Source of the DNA: Bulleidia sp.
GTDB taxonomy: Bacteria > Bacillota_I > Bacilli_A > Erysipelotrichales > Erysipelotrichaceae
Length of the DNA: 16,019 nt
Direction of reading: 5' to 3'
NCBI GenBank assembly: GCA_016293365.1
Contig: JAEDEK010000032.1
Span: 1 to 16,019, forward strand
This document shows positions 1 through 6,651 of the stretch, one piece after another (position 1 is the first letter of the stretch; every line of letters begins with the position of its first letter). The notes beneath the pieces were generated by a model. It was not told where the DNA came from, ran no database searches, and saw nothing but the letters and a program-made list of their open reading frames with translations. A program made the position numbers and the translations under genes.

Positions 1-1778
1 CTTTCATGCAGAAGCTTTTCAATGTCGGTATGTTCCAGTTTCTGAAGAACGGTTTTCAGAATTTTTCTTTCCATAAAGTTCAGATCTGCATCCTTAATCT
101 TCTTTTTATCAATCGCATAATAACATGCTTTCAGCAGTTCACGGATATCATAGCGGGAACCCCAGACTTCCGGTACACCACGATCCACATTCATTAATGT
201 GTATACAGCTTCCATGCCTGTACGCATGGAGTATTCGATTGTAAAAATCGTATCATGTGGTGTTTCGGTAAACTGACCAAGGAAGGCAAAGTTGACAGAA
301 CCATCCGGTACAACATGTGGTCGATCACTGTTCTTTCTTGGCTGGAAGAATGCATTGATAAATGGCATGAAACAAGTCGTTGTATTACATTCATCACTTG
401 CCAGTTTTTGAATATGTTCTTTTTCAATGCCGATGTGATACAGCCATTCTTCACAGATTTCCTTGCCAGTGCATTCACGCATCGGTTTTGAGATATAGTT
501 ACCTGGTTGATTGGTGGATAATGCATACAGCCAGATCAGAACCGTATCCGGATCCTGTGACTGGAACTGTGGCTGACGGTTGACTGTCCAGGAAAGATAC
601 CAGTTTTCTGCACTGTCTTTGACAGTTACAATACCACCTGTCGTTACTTTACCTTTTCGTGGATCACGCTTGCAGATGGATTTGATGTGATTGATGATCT
701 CTTCATTTTTTGTTTCAACAGTCGCACTCATCCAGTTGGTTGCTTCAATGTCAGTGCAGAAATGATCTGGATTACCAAATTCACCATGTTCTGCCTGAGA
801 TGCAATGTTTTTCCAAAGATCCCATGAATCTCCTTTACCGTTGATGGCTTTAGAAAGATCTGGAGCATGGTTCTGATCACCATAGCATGTTGTATCTGTA
901 CAGCATCCATTGGTGATGAAGACAAGATCATCTTCGCAAAGATCGATGCTATGCTCTTCATTGTCTTTGACATAAACAATCTGACGGGCAGTTTTGATAT
1001 GTCCATGCGTTTCAATGATGACATTTTTCACATCCATACCGAATGCAATGTGTACACCATGGTCAAGCAGCCATGTCTGTAATGGCAGAATCAGACTTTC
1101 ATACTGGTTGTATCTTGTAAAGCGAAGAGCACTGAAATCCGGTAATCCATCGATATGATGCACATATCGGCAAAGATATCTCTTCATTTCCAGTGCACTT
1201 GACCATTTCTGGAAAGCAAACATTGTCTGCCAGTATAACCAGAAATTCGTATCCCAGAATGAATCCGGCATCACTTCGGAAATGCTGATATCTTCCAGAT
1301 CTTCTTCCGGTGTGATAAACAGTCTGGAAAGAGCCATAGCTGAATCACGGTCCAGATTGAATTTTCCATCTGTATGTGCATTCTTTCCACAATCCACAGT
1401 TGCACGACATAACGAGAAGTTCGGATCTTCTTTGTTGAGACGATAATACTCATCGAGAACTGAGAGATCCGGATTTTTCAGGGATGGTACATCACGGAAC
1501 ATATCCCACATGACTTCGAAGTGGTTGTCCATTTCTCTGCCACCTCTCATGATAAATCCTTTCGAGATATCCTTTCTTCCATCACAGCTTCCACCAGTAA
1601 TATCCATCTTTTCCAGAAGGTGAATTCTTTCACCTTTCAGGCCACCATCTCGAACAAGATAGAATGCAGCGGTAAGACCGGCAAGACCTGTACCGATGAT
1701 ATAGGCAGATTTTCTGTCTGCTCCCTCCGGTGTAACCGGATGAGCAAATGCTTCATAATTGCCTGCAGAATAATACAT
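1..1778 (-). CDS. ohyA: Oleate hydratase (fatty acid double-bond hydratase), 3' end cut by window
   Basis: FAD-dependent enzyme that adds water to cis-9 double bonds of free unsaturated fatty acids (oleate to 10-hydroxystearate). The family is also called myosin-cross-reactive antigen and is peripheral on the membrane. Seen: 592 codons before the left edge. A dinucleotide-binding loop GTGLAG lies at residues 29-34. The segment RGGREMDNHF places Glu at residue 82, and EMKRY places Tyr at residue 201. From memory, these match the catalytic E82 and Y201 of staphylococcal OhyA, which also supports the start. The start codon follows AGGAGG with an 8-nt gap. Family members are about 590 residues, so only a few C-terminal residues should be missing. 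Upstream lies a TetR-family regulator on the same strand, its likely controller (inference). In other bacteria the enzyme detoxifies antimicrobial unsaturated fatty acids. No sign of decay. Confidence 0.95.
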   Translation of the reverse strand, partial: MYYSAGNYEAFAHPVTPEGADRKSAYIIGTGLAGLTAAFYLVRDGGLKGERIHLLEKMDITGGSCDGRKDISKGFIMRGGREMDNHFEVMWDMFRDVPSLKNPDLSVLDEYYRLNKEDPNFSLCRATVDCGKNAHTDGKFNLDRDSAMALSRLFITPEEDLEDISISEVMPDSFWDTNFWLYWQTMFAFQKWSSALEMKRYLCRYVHHIDGLPDFSALRFTRYNQYESLILPLQTWLLDHGVHIAFGMDVKNVIIETHGHIKTARQIVYVKDNEEHSIDLCEDDLVFITNGCCTDTTCYGDQNHAPDLSKAINGKGDSWDLWKNIASQAEHGEFGNPDHFCTDIEATNWMSATVETKNEEIINHIKSICKRDPRKGKVTTGGIVTVKDSAENWYLSWTVNRQPQFQSQDPDTVLIWLYALSTNQPGNYISKPMRECTGKEICEEWLYHIGIEKEHIQKLASDECNTTTCFMPFINAFFQPRKNSDRPHVVPDGSVNFAFLGQFTETPHDTIFTIEYSMRTGMEAVYTLMNVDRGVPEVWGSRYDIRELLKACYYAIDKKKIKDADLNFMERKILKTVLQKLEHTDIEKLLHE

Positions 1779-1792
1779 ATTTTTTGTCCTCC

Positions 1793-1809
1793 TGTCATTT
1801 CTTCTGACA
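1793..1809. promoter_or_regulatory. Short inverted repeat in the ohyA leader
   Basis: TGTCA and TGACA form 5-bp arms around a 7-nt spacer, directly upstream of and touching the ohyA ribosome binding site. It could be an operator for the adjacent TetR-family protein or a minor RNA hairpin. The arms are short, so chance is possible. Confidence 0.25.
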
Positions 1810-1839
1810 CATATATTCTAGAAATCAAAGGCAGAAAAG

Positions 1840-1868
1840 AATATGAACAGGCTGGCATGAATGATCAA
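1840..1868 (-). promoter_or_regulatory. Candidate ohyA promoter
   Basis: On the minus strand a TTGATC box (1863-1868) is followed after 17 nt by CATATT (1840-1845). Each matches the sigma-A consensus at four of six positions. The predicted start would leave a leader of about 55 nt before ohyA. An inverted repeat half-site overlaps the -10 box. Without transcript mapping this is only a candidate. Confidence 0.3.
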
Positions 1869-1910
1869 AGAATAGACAGATGAAAGAGTGTGTTCATAAT
1901 CGAAACAGCA

Positions 1911-2486
1911 TCACTGATCTGTATATTCTGTGTCCATTCGGAAGCGTTTCAGGGCATTGATGAAGTCATTCTGAATGGCTTTACCAAAGCGGGAAACAAG
2001 TGTTTTCGGTTCTTCTTTCATATCATTGCGGATCCAGTCCAGCATCACTCCGACAAACATATAGGAATAGATCTTTGCGATGAACTGCTTGTCTTCTTCC
2101 CGAATGACCATATCTTTGGAAAGTTCATTCAGTACATCCAGCAGCAGCTGATCTGTTAACGGCTTCAGATATTTTTCAACCTGCTCCATGGATACACAAT
2201 GGTAGACATTCATGATAAAGGGTTTATTCTCATATACTGCATGAAACAGATCAATGAATCCCTCCTGCCATGTGGAATATGTTTTTCTTCCTTTCAGAGC
2301 TTTCTTTGCATCTTCCAGACAGGACCATTCCACAAGGTCATAGATATCCTGAAAATGATAATAGAATGTCATACGGCTGATACCGCAGTCTTCAACAAGG
2401 TCATTGATCGTGATTCTGTTGAGTGGCTTTGTTTTCAGAAGATTCTTCAGTGACTGTTCCAGTGAATTTTTTGTAAGCTTACTCAT
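1911..2486 (-). CDS. TetR/AcrR-family transcriptional regulator
   Basis: 191-residue one-component DNA-binding regulator. Residues 24-46 form a typical TetR helix-turn-helix: RITINDLVEDCGIS, then MTFYYHF and the following helix. The remaining helical part, with a segment around YSYMFVGVMLDWIRNDM, is the likely ligand-binding and dimer domain, resembling the TetR C-terminal type seen in DhaS-like regulators. The chosen ATG has GGAGAAC just upstream. In-frame ATGs further upstream reach back into the preceding terminator and lack a ribosome binding site. The gene sits 132 bp upstream of ohyA on the same strand, so fatty-acid-responsive control of ohyA is a reasonable inference. The adjacent PTS-like gene is another possible target. 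The ligand is unknown. A TATAAT box at 2506-2511 could be its -10, but no good -35 was found. Confidence 0.88.
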   Translation of the reverse strand: MSKLTKNSLEQSLKNLLKTKPLNRITINDLVEDCGISRMTFYYHFQDIYDLVEWSCLEDAKKALKGRKTYSTWQEGFIDLFHAVYENKPFIMNVYHCVSMEQVEKYLKPLTDQLLLDVLNELSKDMVIREEDKQFIAKIYSYMFVGVMLDWIRNDMKEEPKTLVSRFGKAIQNDFINALKRFRMDTEYTDQ

Positions 2487-2512
2487 ATCAGTTCTCCATT
2501 TTGCCATTATAC

Positions 2513-2537
2513 AAAAAAACCGATGCGAATGCACCGG
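2513..2537 (-). terminator. Intrinsic terminator after the IIB-like gene
   Basis: On the minus strand a 7-bp stem (CCGGTGC / GCATCGG, one G-T pair) with a 4-nt loop is followed by seven T residues. It lies just beyond the IIB-like stop codon at 2545 and before the TetR gene, so the two probably have separate transcripts. Confidence 0.8.
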
Positions 2538-2544
2538 CATGGAA

Positions 2545-2979
2545 TCATCGTCTGTGATGTTCTTCTTTTTCCATCTGTTCTGCCATCCATTGAGCATATG
2601 AACAGAGTCTTGTTACTCTTTGCGTATTTTCTTCTCCAGGGAAAAAGAATCTTCCTCCTTTTCCATTAGCCATGGAAAGAATATCGGCACAGTCCTGAAC
2701 AAAGTCAGCTGCTCTTGGTTTCATCATGACTTTGAATGGAATGACATACAGAGGTATGTCATACTGCTTCTTATCATCTTTGACTTTCCATTCAATATGA
2801 GGAAGAATCATGGCCATTTCAAATTCATGCTGGTGGGCATACAGATCAGGATAAGGAATACGGACAAACAGAACCTTGTCAGAAATACCTTCCTGAGCTG
2901 CGAATATATTCAGATGTGCAGCAAGAAATCCCGAAGCAAATCCTTCTCCACAGCAGACTGCGATACGATGCTGTTTCAT
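2545..2979 (-). CDS. Orphan PTS EIIB-like protein (lactose/cellobiose type)
   Basis: 144-residue soluble protein. Residues 6-20, IAVCCGEGFASGFLA, resemble the start of lactose/cellobiose-family EIIB domains: a short beta strand, then a phosphoacceptor Cys and P-loop. Cys10 aligns with Cys10 of E. coli ChbB. A second Cys precedes it, and the usual GMSTS is replaced by GFASG. The middle (AMILPHIEWKVKDD) sits where EIIB proteins have the strand near a conserved PQ motif. The start is set by GGAGG 7 nt upstream; an 8-residue longer reading has no ribosome binding site. The tail of about 45 residues is longer than usual. No EIIA or EIIC is encoded in the window, so it must work with remote partners or act as a regulatory or degenerate EIIB. 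It has its own promoter and terminator, next to a GH1 gene whose substrate class is PTS-derived. Confidence 0.65.
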   Translation of the reverse strand: MKQHRIAVCCGEGFASGFLAAHLNIFAAQEGISDKVLFVRIPYPDLYAHQHEFEMAMILPHIEWKVKDDKKQYDIPLYVIPFKVMMKPRAADFVQDCADILSMANGKGGRFFFPGEENTQRVTRLCSYAQWMAEQMEKEEHHRR

Positions 2980-2997
2980 GTGATACCTCCAATCAAA

Positions 2998-3023
2998 AAC
3001 CATACAGAACGATCTGTATGGTT
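2998..3023. promoter_or_regulatory. Perfect 10-bp-arm palindrome at the IIB promoter start site
   Basis: AACCATACAG and CTGTATGGTT are exact inverted copies around a 6-nt centre. The element begins 2 nt after the predicted -10 box and would cover the transcription start (about 3019). That position is typical of a repressor operator. Only a short T-run follows on the minus strand, so a terminator or 5' hairpin role is possible but less likely. Confidence 0.6.
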
Positions 3024-3025
3024 CA

Positions 3026-3054
3026 TGTATATATCGGTTTTAAAGGAAAGTCAA
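3026..3054 (-). promoter_or_regulatory. Sigma-A promoter of the IIB-like gene
   Basis: TTGACT (3049-3054), a 17-nt spacer and TATACA (3026-3031) on the minus strand. The -35 box matches at five of six positions, and TATATA overlaps the -10. It lies in the gap after the MFS gene and directs transcription into the IIB-like gene through the palindrome at 2998-3023. Confidence 0.6.
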
Positions 3055-3067
3055 TGGATGAGGGGAA

Positions 3068-3081
3068 CGTAATCGTTTACA
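3068..3081 (-). promoter_or_regulatory. cre-like (CcpA) site upstream of the IIB promoter
   Basis: On the minus strand TGTAAACGATTACG matches the cre consensus TGNAANCGNTNNCA except for the last base. It overlaps the stop codon of the MFS gene and is centred about 56 bp upstream of the predicted IIB transcription start. CcpA is established as an activator from sites at about that distance in some Bacillus promoters; use here is inference. Confidence 0.4.
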
Positions 3082-4252
3082 CTGTCTTTTTTGAGAAGAA
3101 CAACTTGAACAATGTCAGAACACAAGGAATCATCATGATACAGATACCTAACATGGATACGTATCTGGCACCAAATGCATCGATGATATAACCGGAATAT
3201 GTTAAGGCAATGATTCCTGAGAAGCCACCGTACATCGTATCGGATAGACTATGCGCGGTTGTCTTCATCTGATCTGGAACACAGGTTTCAACGATCTCTC
3301 TTTGGGTTGGAAGCATGATACCGTAGCTCATGTTGCTGAAGACAGTTCCGGCAATGATCATCCATGGATTGATGGCAGTTGTGATGAGCACCATTGTGAT
3401 CAGTACACTGCATGACATCAGAAACAGTCTGATGTTTGCAGGAATTCGCTTGAGATTACCTGAAATGAAGATGAAAAGAGCCTGTACACATACACCAATA
3501 AAGGAGTCCATGCCAAGCATGCCGACATCACCACCGACATTCTGGATGAATACAGTCTTGAGGTTGTTGATCGGATTGATGGACAGACCTGTAAAGAAAA
3601 CAACAACAACTCCGAACATGAATGGTCCGATCTTCATCAGATCCTTTATTCCACCACTGTTTTTTCTGTCTGTTTTTACAACAACACTTTCAAACTTCTC
3701 TTCTTTGATGGAAAAAGCGATTGCCAGCACAAGAGCAGCCAGAGTAATGGAACATACCGGTATTGTAATATATCCGAACATTCCAATGAGCATTCCCATC
3801 CCAAGAGCCATGACAGCATAGCCGATGGATCCGATGGAACGGGCACGACCATATGTACCAGCATCCTTATGGAAGGCTCTTAACATCCAGGAGTCCAGGT
3901 TGGAACCTAACGGTACCGCAAGAAATCCGAAGATCGGATACAGACATGCGGAAATCCAGTAGTTTCTGGAAGCAAAGAACCAGATCAGAAAGCCTGTGGC
4001 AACAGCTGCGATGTATTCAGGAATGAAGATATTTCTGTTTGTCTGTTTTTTATCACATAATGGACCCCAGAAAAAAGCTCCGAAGAAGGATGCTCCCATG
4101 TAAGCAGCCAGCATAATGGACAGAACGGAACTGGACATGCCACATTCCAGAAGATATGTTGTTGTAAACCCTGCACATGCCGCAAAGAATGCCCAGAACA
4201 GACAATCCATGACACTGAATGTCAGAAATGTTTTCGTATCTACGTAATTCAT
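3077..4252 (-). CDS. MFS transporter, LacY/nucleoside-symporter-like, probable sugar carrier
   Basis: 391-residue polytopic membrane protein with about 12 hydrophobic segments in two halves around a hydrophilic loop at roughly residues 185-205. The loop after the second segment carries a motif-A-like GPLCDKKQ. Residues YGRARSIGSIGYAV, before helix 5, match the signature of the MFS_1_like group, which includes LacY-type and nucleoside:proton symporters. The start is supported by GGAG 7 nt upstream. It lies downstream of the GH1 gene on the same strand but behind a terminator, so co-transcription would need read-through or an internal promoter; none was convincing. Transport of a beta-glucoside or related compound is inferred from the neighbour only. 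If it supplies the GH1 enzyme, the sugar would arrive unphosphorylated, at odds with that enzyme's apparent specificity. Confidence 0.85.
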   Translation of the reverse strand: MNYVDTKTFLTFSVMDCLFWAFFAACAGFTTTYLLECGMSSSVLSIMLAAYMGASFFGAFFWGPLCDKKQTNRNIFIPEYIAAVATGFLIWFFASRNYWISACLYPIFGFLAVPLGSNLDSWMLRAFHKDAGTYGRARSIGSIGYAVMALGMGMLIGMFGYITIPVCSITLAALVLAIAFSIKEEKFESVVVKTDRKNSGGIKDLMKIGPFMFGVVVVFFTGLSINPINNLKTVFIQNVGGDVGMLGMDSFIGVCVQALFIFISGNLKRIPANIRLFLMSCSVLITMVLITTAINPWMIIAGTVFSNMSYGIMLPTQREIVETCVPDQMKTTAHSLSDTMYGGFSGIIALTYSGYIIDAFGARYVSMLGICIMMIPCVLTLFKLFFSKKTV

Positions 4253-4320
4253 TGTATCTCCTTTTTTGCCGGCAAATCATATCACTGATTCATGCATGTT
4301 CACATAATTTCCTGAATATG

Positions 4321-4342
4321 AAAAAACCGGCGGATAAGCCGG
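4321..4342 (-). terminator. Intrinsic terminator after the GH1 gene
   Basis: On the minus strand the stem CCGGC / GCCGG with a 6-nt loop (TTATCC) is followed by six T residues. It begins 16 bp past the GH1 stop codon. Confidence 0.8.
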
Positions 4343-4357
4343 CTTTGAAAAGTGGAA

Positions 4358-5821
4358 TCAGTCGAGATCTTCACCATCGGATTCGATGCACTTCTTATAC
4401 CAGAAGAAGGAATCCTTTCTGGAACGTGCATAGTCACCTGTACCATCGTCATGACGGTTGACATAGATGAATCCGTATCTCTTGTACATTTCACCTGTAC
4501 CACAGGATACAAGGTCAATTGGTCCCCATGTTGTATAACCGATTAACGGAACACCATCAATTTCGATCGCATCTTTCATTGCCTTGATGTGATCTCTGAG
4601 GTAGTCGATACGGTATGTATCATGGATGGAACCATCTTCTTCAACCTTGTCAATCATGCCAAGACCGTTTTCTACAACCATTAATGGTGTGTGTGGATAA
4701 CGGGAAGCAAGCAGGTTCAGAGTATAACGCAGTCCAAGAGGGTCAATCTGCCATCCCCATGGAGAAGCTTCCAGATATGGATTCTTGACACCCATGAAGA
4801 CATTACCTGCACCAAGTTCAGCTTCATGTGTTGTAGAACATGCAGACATGTAGTAAGAGAATGTGTACATGTCAACCTTACCTTCTTTAATGATTGCAAG
4901 ATCTTCTTCATTTTCAAGGAAGGAGAAGTCTGTAACACCATTATCACTCAGCAGCTTCTTTGTGTAATGTGGGTATTCACCTCTGACATGAACGTCACCA
5001 CAGAAGTTGTTCATGAAGTTCATTGTATCCAGGCCCTTCATAACATCTTTTGGATCCGGTGTCAGCGGGTAGTTTGTCAGATGTGCGATCATGCATCCGA
5101 TCATGAAATCAGGATTGATCTTATGACCTTCAATAACAGCCTTTGCGGAAGCAACGAATTCGTTGTGCAGTGCAGCATATCTGACATTCGGATCAACCTT
5201 GAGCTGATCTACCGGACGCTGAGACTTATCAGCATATTCTTCATCTGTAACAACACCGATGCCATTATAGCCGGAACCGACAAGAGCACAGTTGATTTCA
5301 TTGAATGTCAGCCAGTACTTGACCTTATCCTTGTATCTTCTGAAACATGTTGTTGCATACTTGACGAACATGTCGATGACACGTCTGTCAGAGAAACCAT
5401 GATACTTGACGGAAATGTTCCATGGAATTTCATAATGGCAAAGAGTTACCAGTGGTTCGATGCCATATTTTCTGCATTCATCGAATACATTGTCATAGAA
5501 CTTCAGACCTGCTTCATTCGGTTCAGCGTCATCTCCATTCGGATAGATTCTTGCCCAGTTGATGGACAGGCGGAAGCACTTGAAGCCCATTTCAGCAAAT
5601 AATGCGATGTCTTCCTGATAACGATGATAGAAGTCAATTGCTTCATGGGATGGGTAATAAACGCCCTGTTCAATTTCTGGTGAGAACTTTCTAGGTGTGG
5701 ATACGTTACCACCCTTTAACATATCGGCGTCATTCAGGCCCTTACCGTCTTCCAGATAAGCACCTTCGCACTGATTGGCAGCAACAGCGCCACCCCATAA
5801 GAAATTCTTTGGAAATGCCAT
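4358..5821 (-). CDS. Glycoside hydrolase family 1, 6-phospho-beta-glucosidase type
   Basis: 487-residue cytoplasmic retaining beta-glycosidase, full length for GH1. It opens with FPKNFLWGGAVAANQCEGAY, the GH1 N-terminal signature. The acid/base Glu is E175 in LTFNEIN; the NEI form is common in phospho-beta-glucosidases, where plain beta-glucosidases usually have NEP. The nucleophile is E384 in VVENGLG. Near the C-terminus, S439, K447 and Y449 within GEMYKRYGFIYVN correspond to the Ser-Lys-Tyr group that binds the sugar 6-phosphate. Cleavage of a PTS-imported 6-phospho-beta-glucoside (cellobiose, arbutin or salicin class) is therefore likely. 6-Phospho-beta-galactosidase is less likely. GGAG lies 11 nt before the ATG. 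A terminator follows the gene and a cre/LacI-like site lies upstream, consistent with carbon control. Confidence 0.92.
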   Translation of the reverse strand: MAFPKNFLWGGAVAANQCEGAYLEDGKGLNDADMLKGGNVSTPRKFSPEIEQGVYYPSHEAIDFYHRYQEDIALFAEMGFKCFRLSINWARIYPNGDDAEPNEAGLKFYDNVFDECRKYGIEPLVTLCHYEIPWNISVKYHGFSDRRVIDMFVKYATTCFRRYKDKVKYWLTFNEINCALVGSGYNGIGVVTDEEYADKSQRPVDQLKVDPNVRYAALHNEFVASAKAVIEGHKINPDFMIGCMIAHLTNYPLTPDPKDVMKGLDTMNFMNNFCGDVHVRGEYPHYTKKLLSDNGVTDFSFLENEEDLAIIKEGKVDMYTFSYYMSACSTTHEAELGAGNVFMGVKNPYLEASPWGWQIDPLGLRYTLNLLASRYPHTPLMVVENGLGMIDKVEEDGSIHDTYRIDYLRDHIKAMKDAIEIDGVPLIGYTTWGPIDLVSCGTGEMYKRYGFIYVNRHDDGTGDYARSRKDSFFWYKKCIESDGEDLD

Positions 5822-5854
5822 AATCTTATTTTCTCCTTTTTTCTATAAGAACAT

Positions 5855-5868
5855 TGTAAGCGGTACAA
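5855..5868. promoter_or_regulatory. cre/LacI-like operator upstream of the GH1 gene
   Basis: TGTAAGCGGTACAA matches the cre consensus at all fixed positions except one. It also contains symmetric TTGTA / TACAA arms (5854-5858, 5864-5868) around a GCG core. It lies 34 bp upstream of the GH1 start codon, where bound CcpA or a local LacI-family repressor would block transcription. No LacI gene is in the window. Confidence 0.45.
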
Positions 5869-6047
5869 ATCAGATATTCAGTTCCTGATTGTGGAAATAC
5901 GGAAAACATTTTTCTGAAGTTGTAAAATACTGTAGACTGACTGAAATAGGTCAGTATGCATGAAATGAATAGCTGCTTTCACTTCCGGCATTGTACTTTC
6001 CATAGCATCTGTTTTTACAATGATGATGTAAGGAAGGTAAAAAAGAA

Positions 6048-6632
6048 ATGGAAAAGAAAACACTGTATATCATGCGTCATGGACAGACGCTCTTCAATCT
6101 TCAGCATAAGATTCAGGGATGGTGCGATGCACCACTGACTCCTCTTGGAATCACGCAGGCACAGGTGGCAAAGGAATATATTGACAGTCAGAATGTCACA
6201 TTCGATCATGCCTATTCTTCCACCAGTGAAAGAGCTTGCGATACATTGGAAATCGTGCTCGGAAGTGAGTATCCATATAAAAGAGTCAAAGGTTTAAAGG
6301 AATGGAACTTCGGTGCATTTGAAGGTAAGGATGAATGCCTGAATCCAAAACTTCCATATCTTGATTTCTTTAAGCAGTTTGGTGGAGAAGGACAAAGCGA
6401 AGTACAGGAAAGAATGGTAAAAACCATTACGGAAATCATGGATCAGGAAGATCATCATACGGTATTCATGGTATCCCATGGAGCTTCCGTAGCCAATTTC
6501 TACAGAGCATTTGAACAATATGCAAAGGTTGAAAAGAAGGAAAGATTCTATAACTGCTGTGTACTGAAATACACATATGAAAACGGCATCTTTGTACTGG
6601 AGGAACTGTTCAACAAAAACATCACCGAATAA
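6048..6632 (+). CDS. Histidine phosphatase superfamily (phosphoglycerate-mutase-like) protein
   Basis: 194-residue cytosolic phosphatase or mutase of the histidine phosphatase superfamily, branch 1. The phosphoacceptor motif is R10-H11-G12 (YIMRHGQTLFN). Residues S58-R62 fit the second conserved Arg region, E85 lies in LKEWNFGAFEG, and the second catalytic His is H144 in MVSHGAS. At 194 residues it matches the small phosphatases (PhoE, CobC, GpmB-like) rather than the roughly 230-250-residue cofactor-dependent phosphoglycerate mutases. Substrate cannot be told from sequence. GGAAGG precedes the ATG at a somewhat long distance. The MATE gene begins 19 bp after the stop, so the two are probably co-transcribed. 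A possible promoter is TTGTAC (5991) with TACAAT (6016), but the spacing of 19 nt is poor. Confidence 0.9.
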   Translation: MEKKTLYIMRHGQTLFNLQHKIQGWCDAPLTPLGITQAQVAKEYIDSQNVTFDHAYSSTSERACDTLEIVLGSEYPYKRVKGLKEWNFGAFEGKDECLNPKLPYLDFFKQFGGEGQSEVQERMVKTITEIMDQEDHHTVFMVSHGASVANFYRAFEQYAKVEKKERFYNCCVLKYTYENGIFVLEELFNKNITE

Positions 6633-6651
6633 GTTTATACAGGAGGCATAC

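Noticed and set aside
1..1778. Possible truncated ohyA pseudogene
   Set aside because: The frame is open to the left edge with both catalytic residues present; the missing end is explained by the window boundary.
2487..2597. Longer TetR-family protein starting at 2597
   Set aside because: The extra 37 residues would be encoded through the terminator at 2513-2537 and lack a ribosome binding site, while the ATG at 2486 has GGAGAAC.
2995..3023. Hairpin before the IIB gene read as the MFS-gene terminator
   Set aside because: It lies downstream of a good IIB promoter and only 18 nt before the start codon, and its T-run is short and broken by G; an operator fits better, though termination is not excluded.
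4691..5602. 303-codon open frame on the plus strand inside the GH1 gene
   Set aside because: It is antisense to a full-length GH1 enzyme with intact catalytic motifs; the product shows no recognisable domain and no ribosome binding site.
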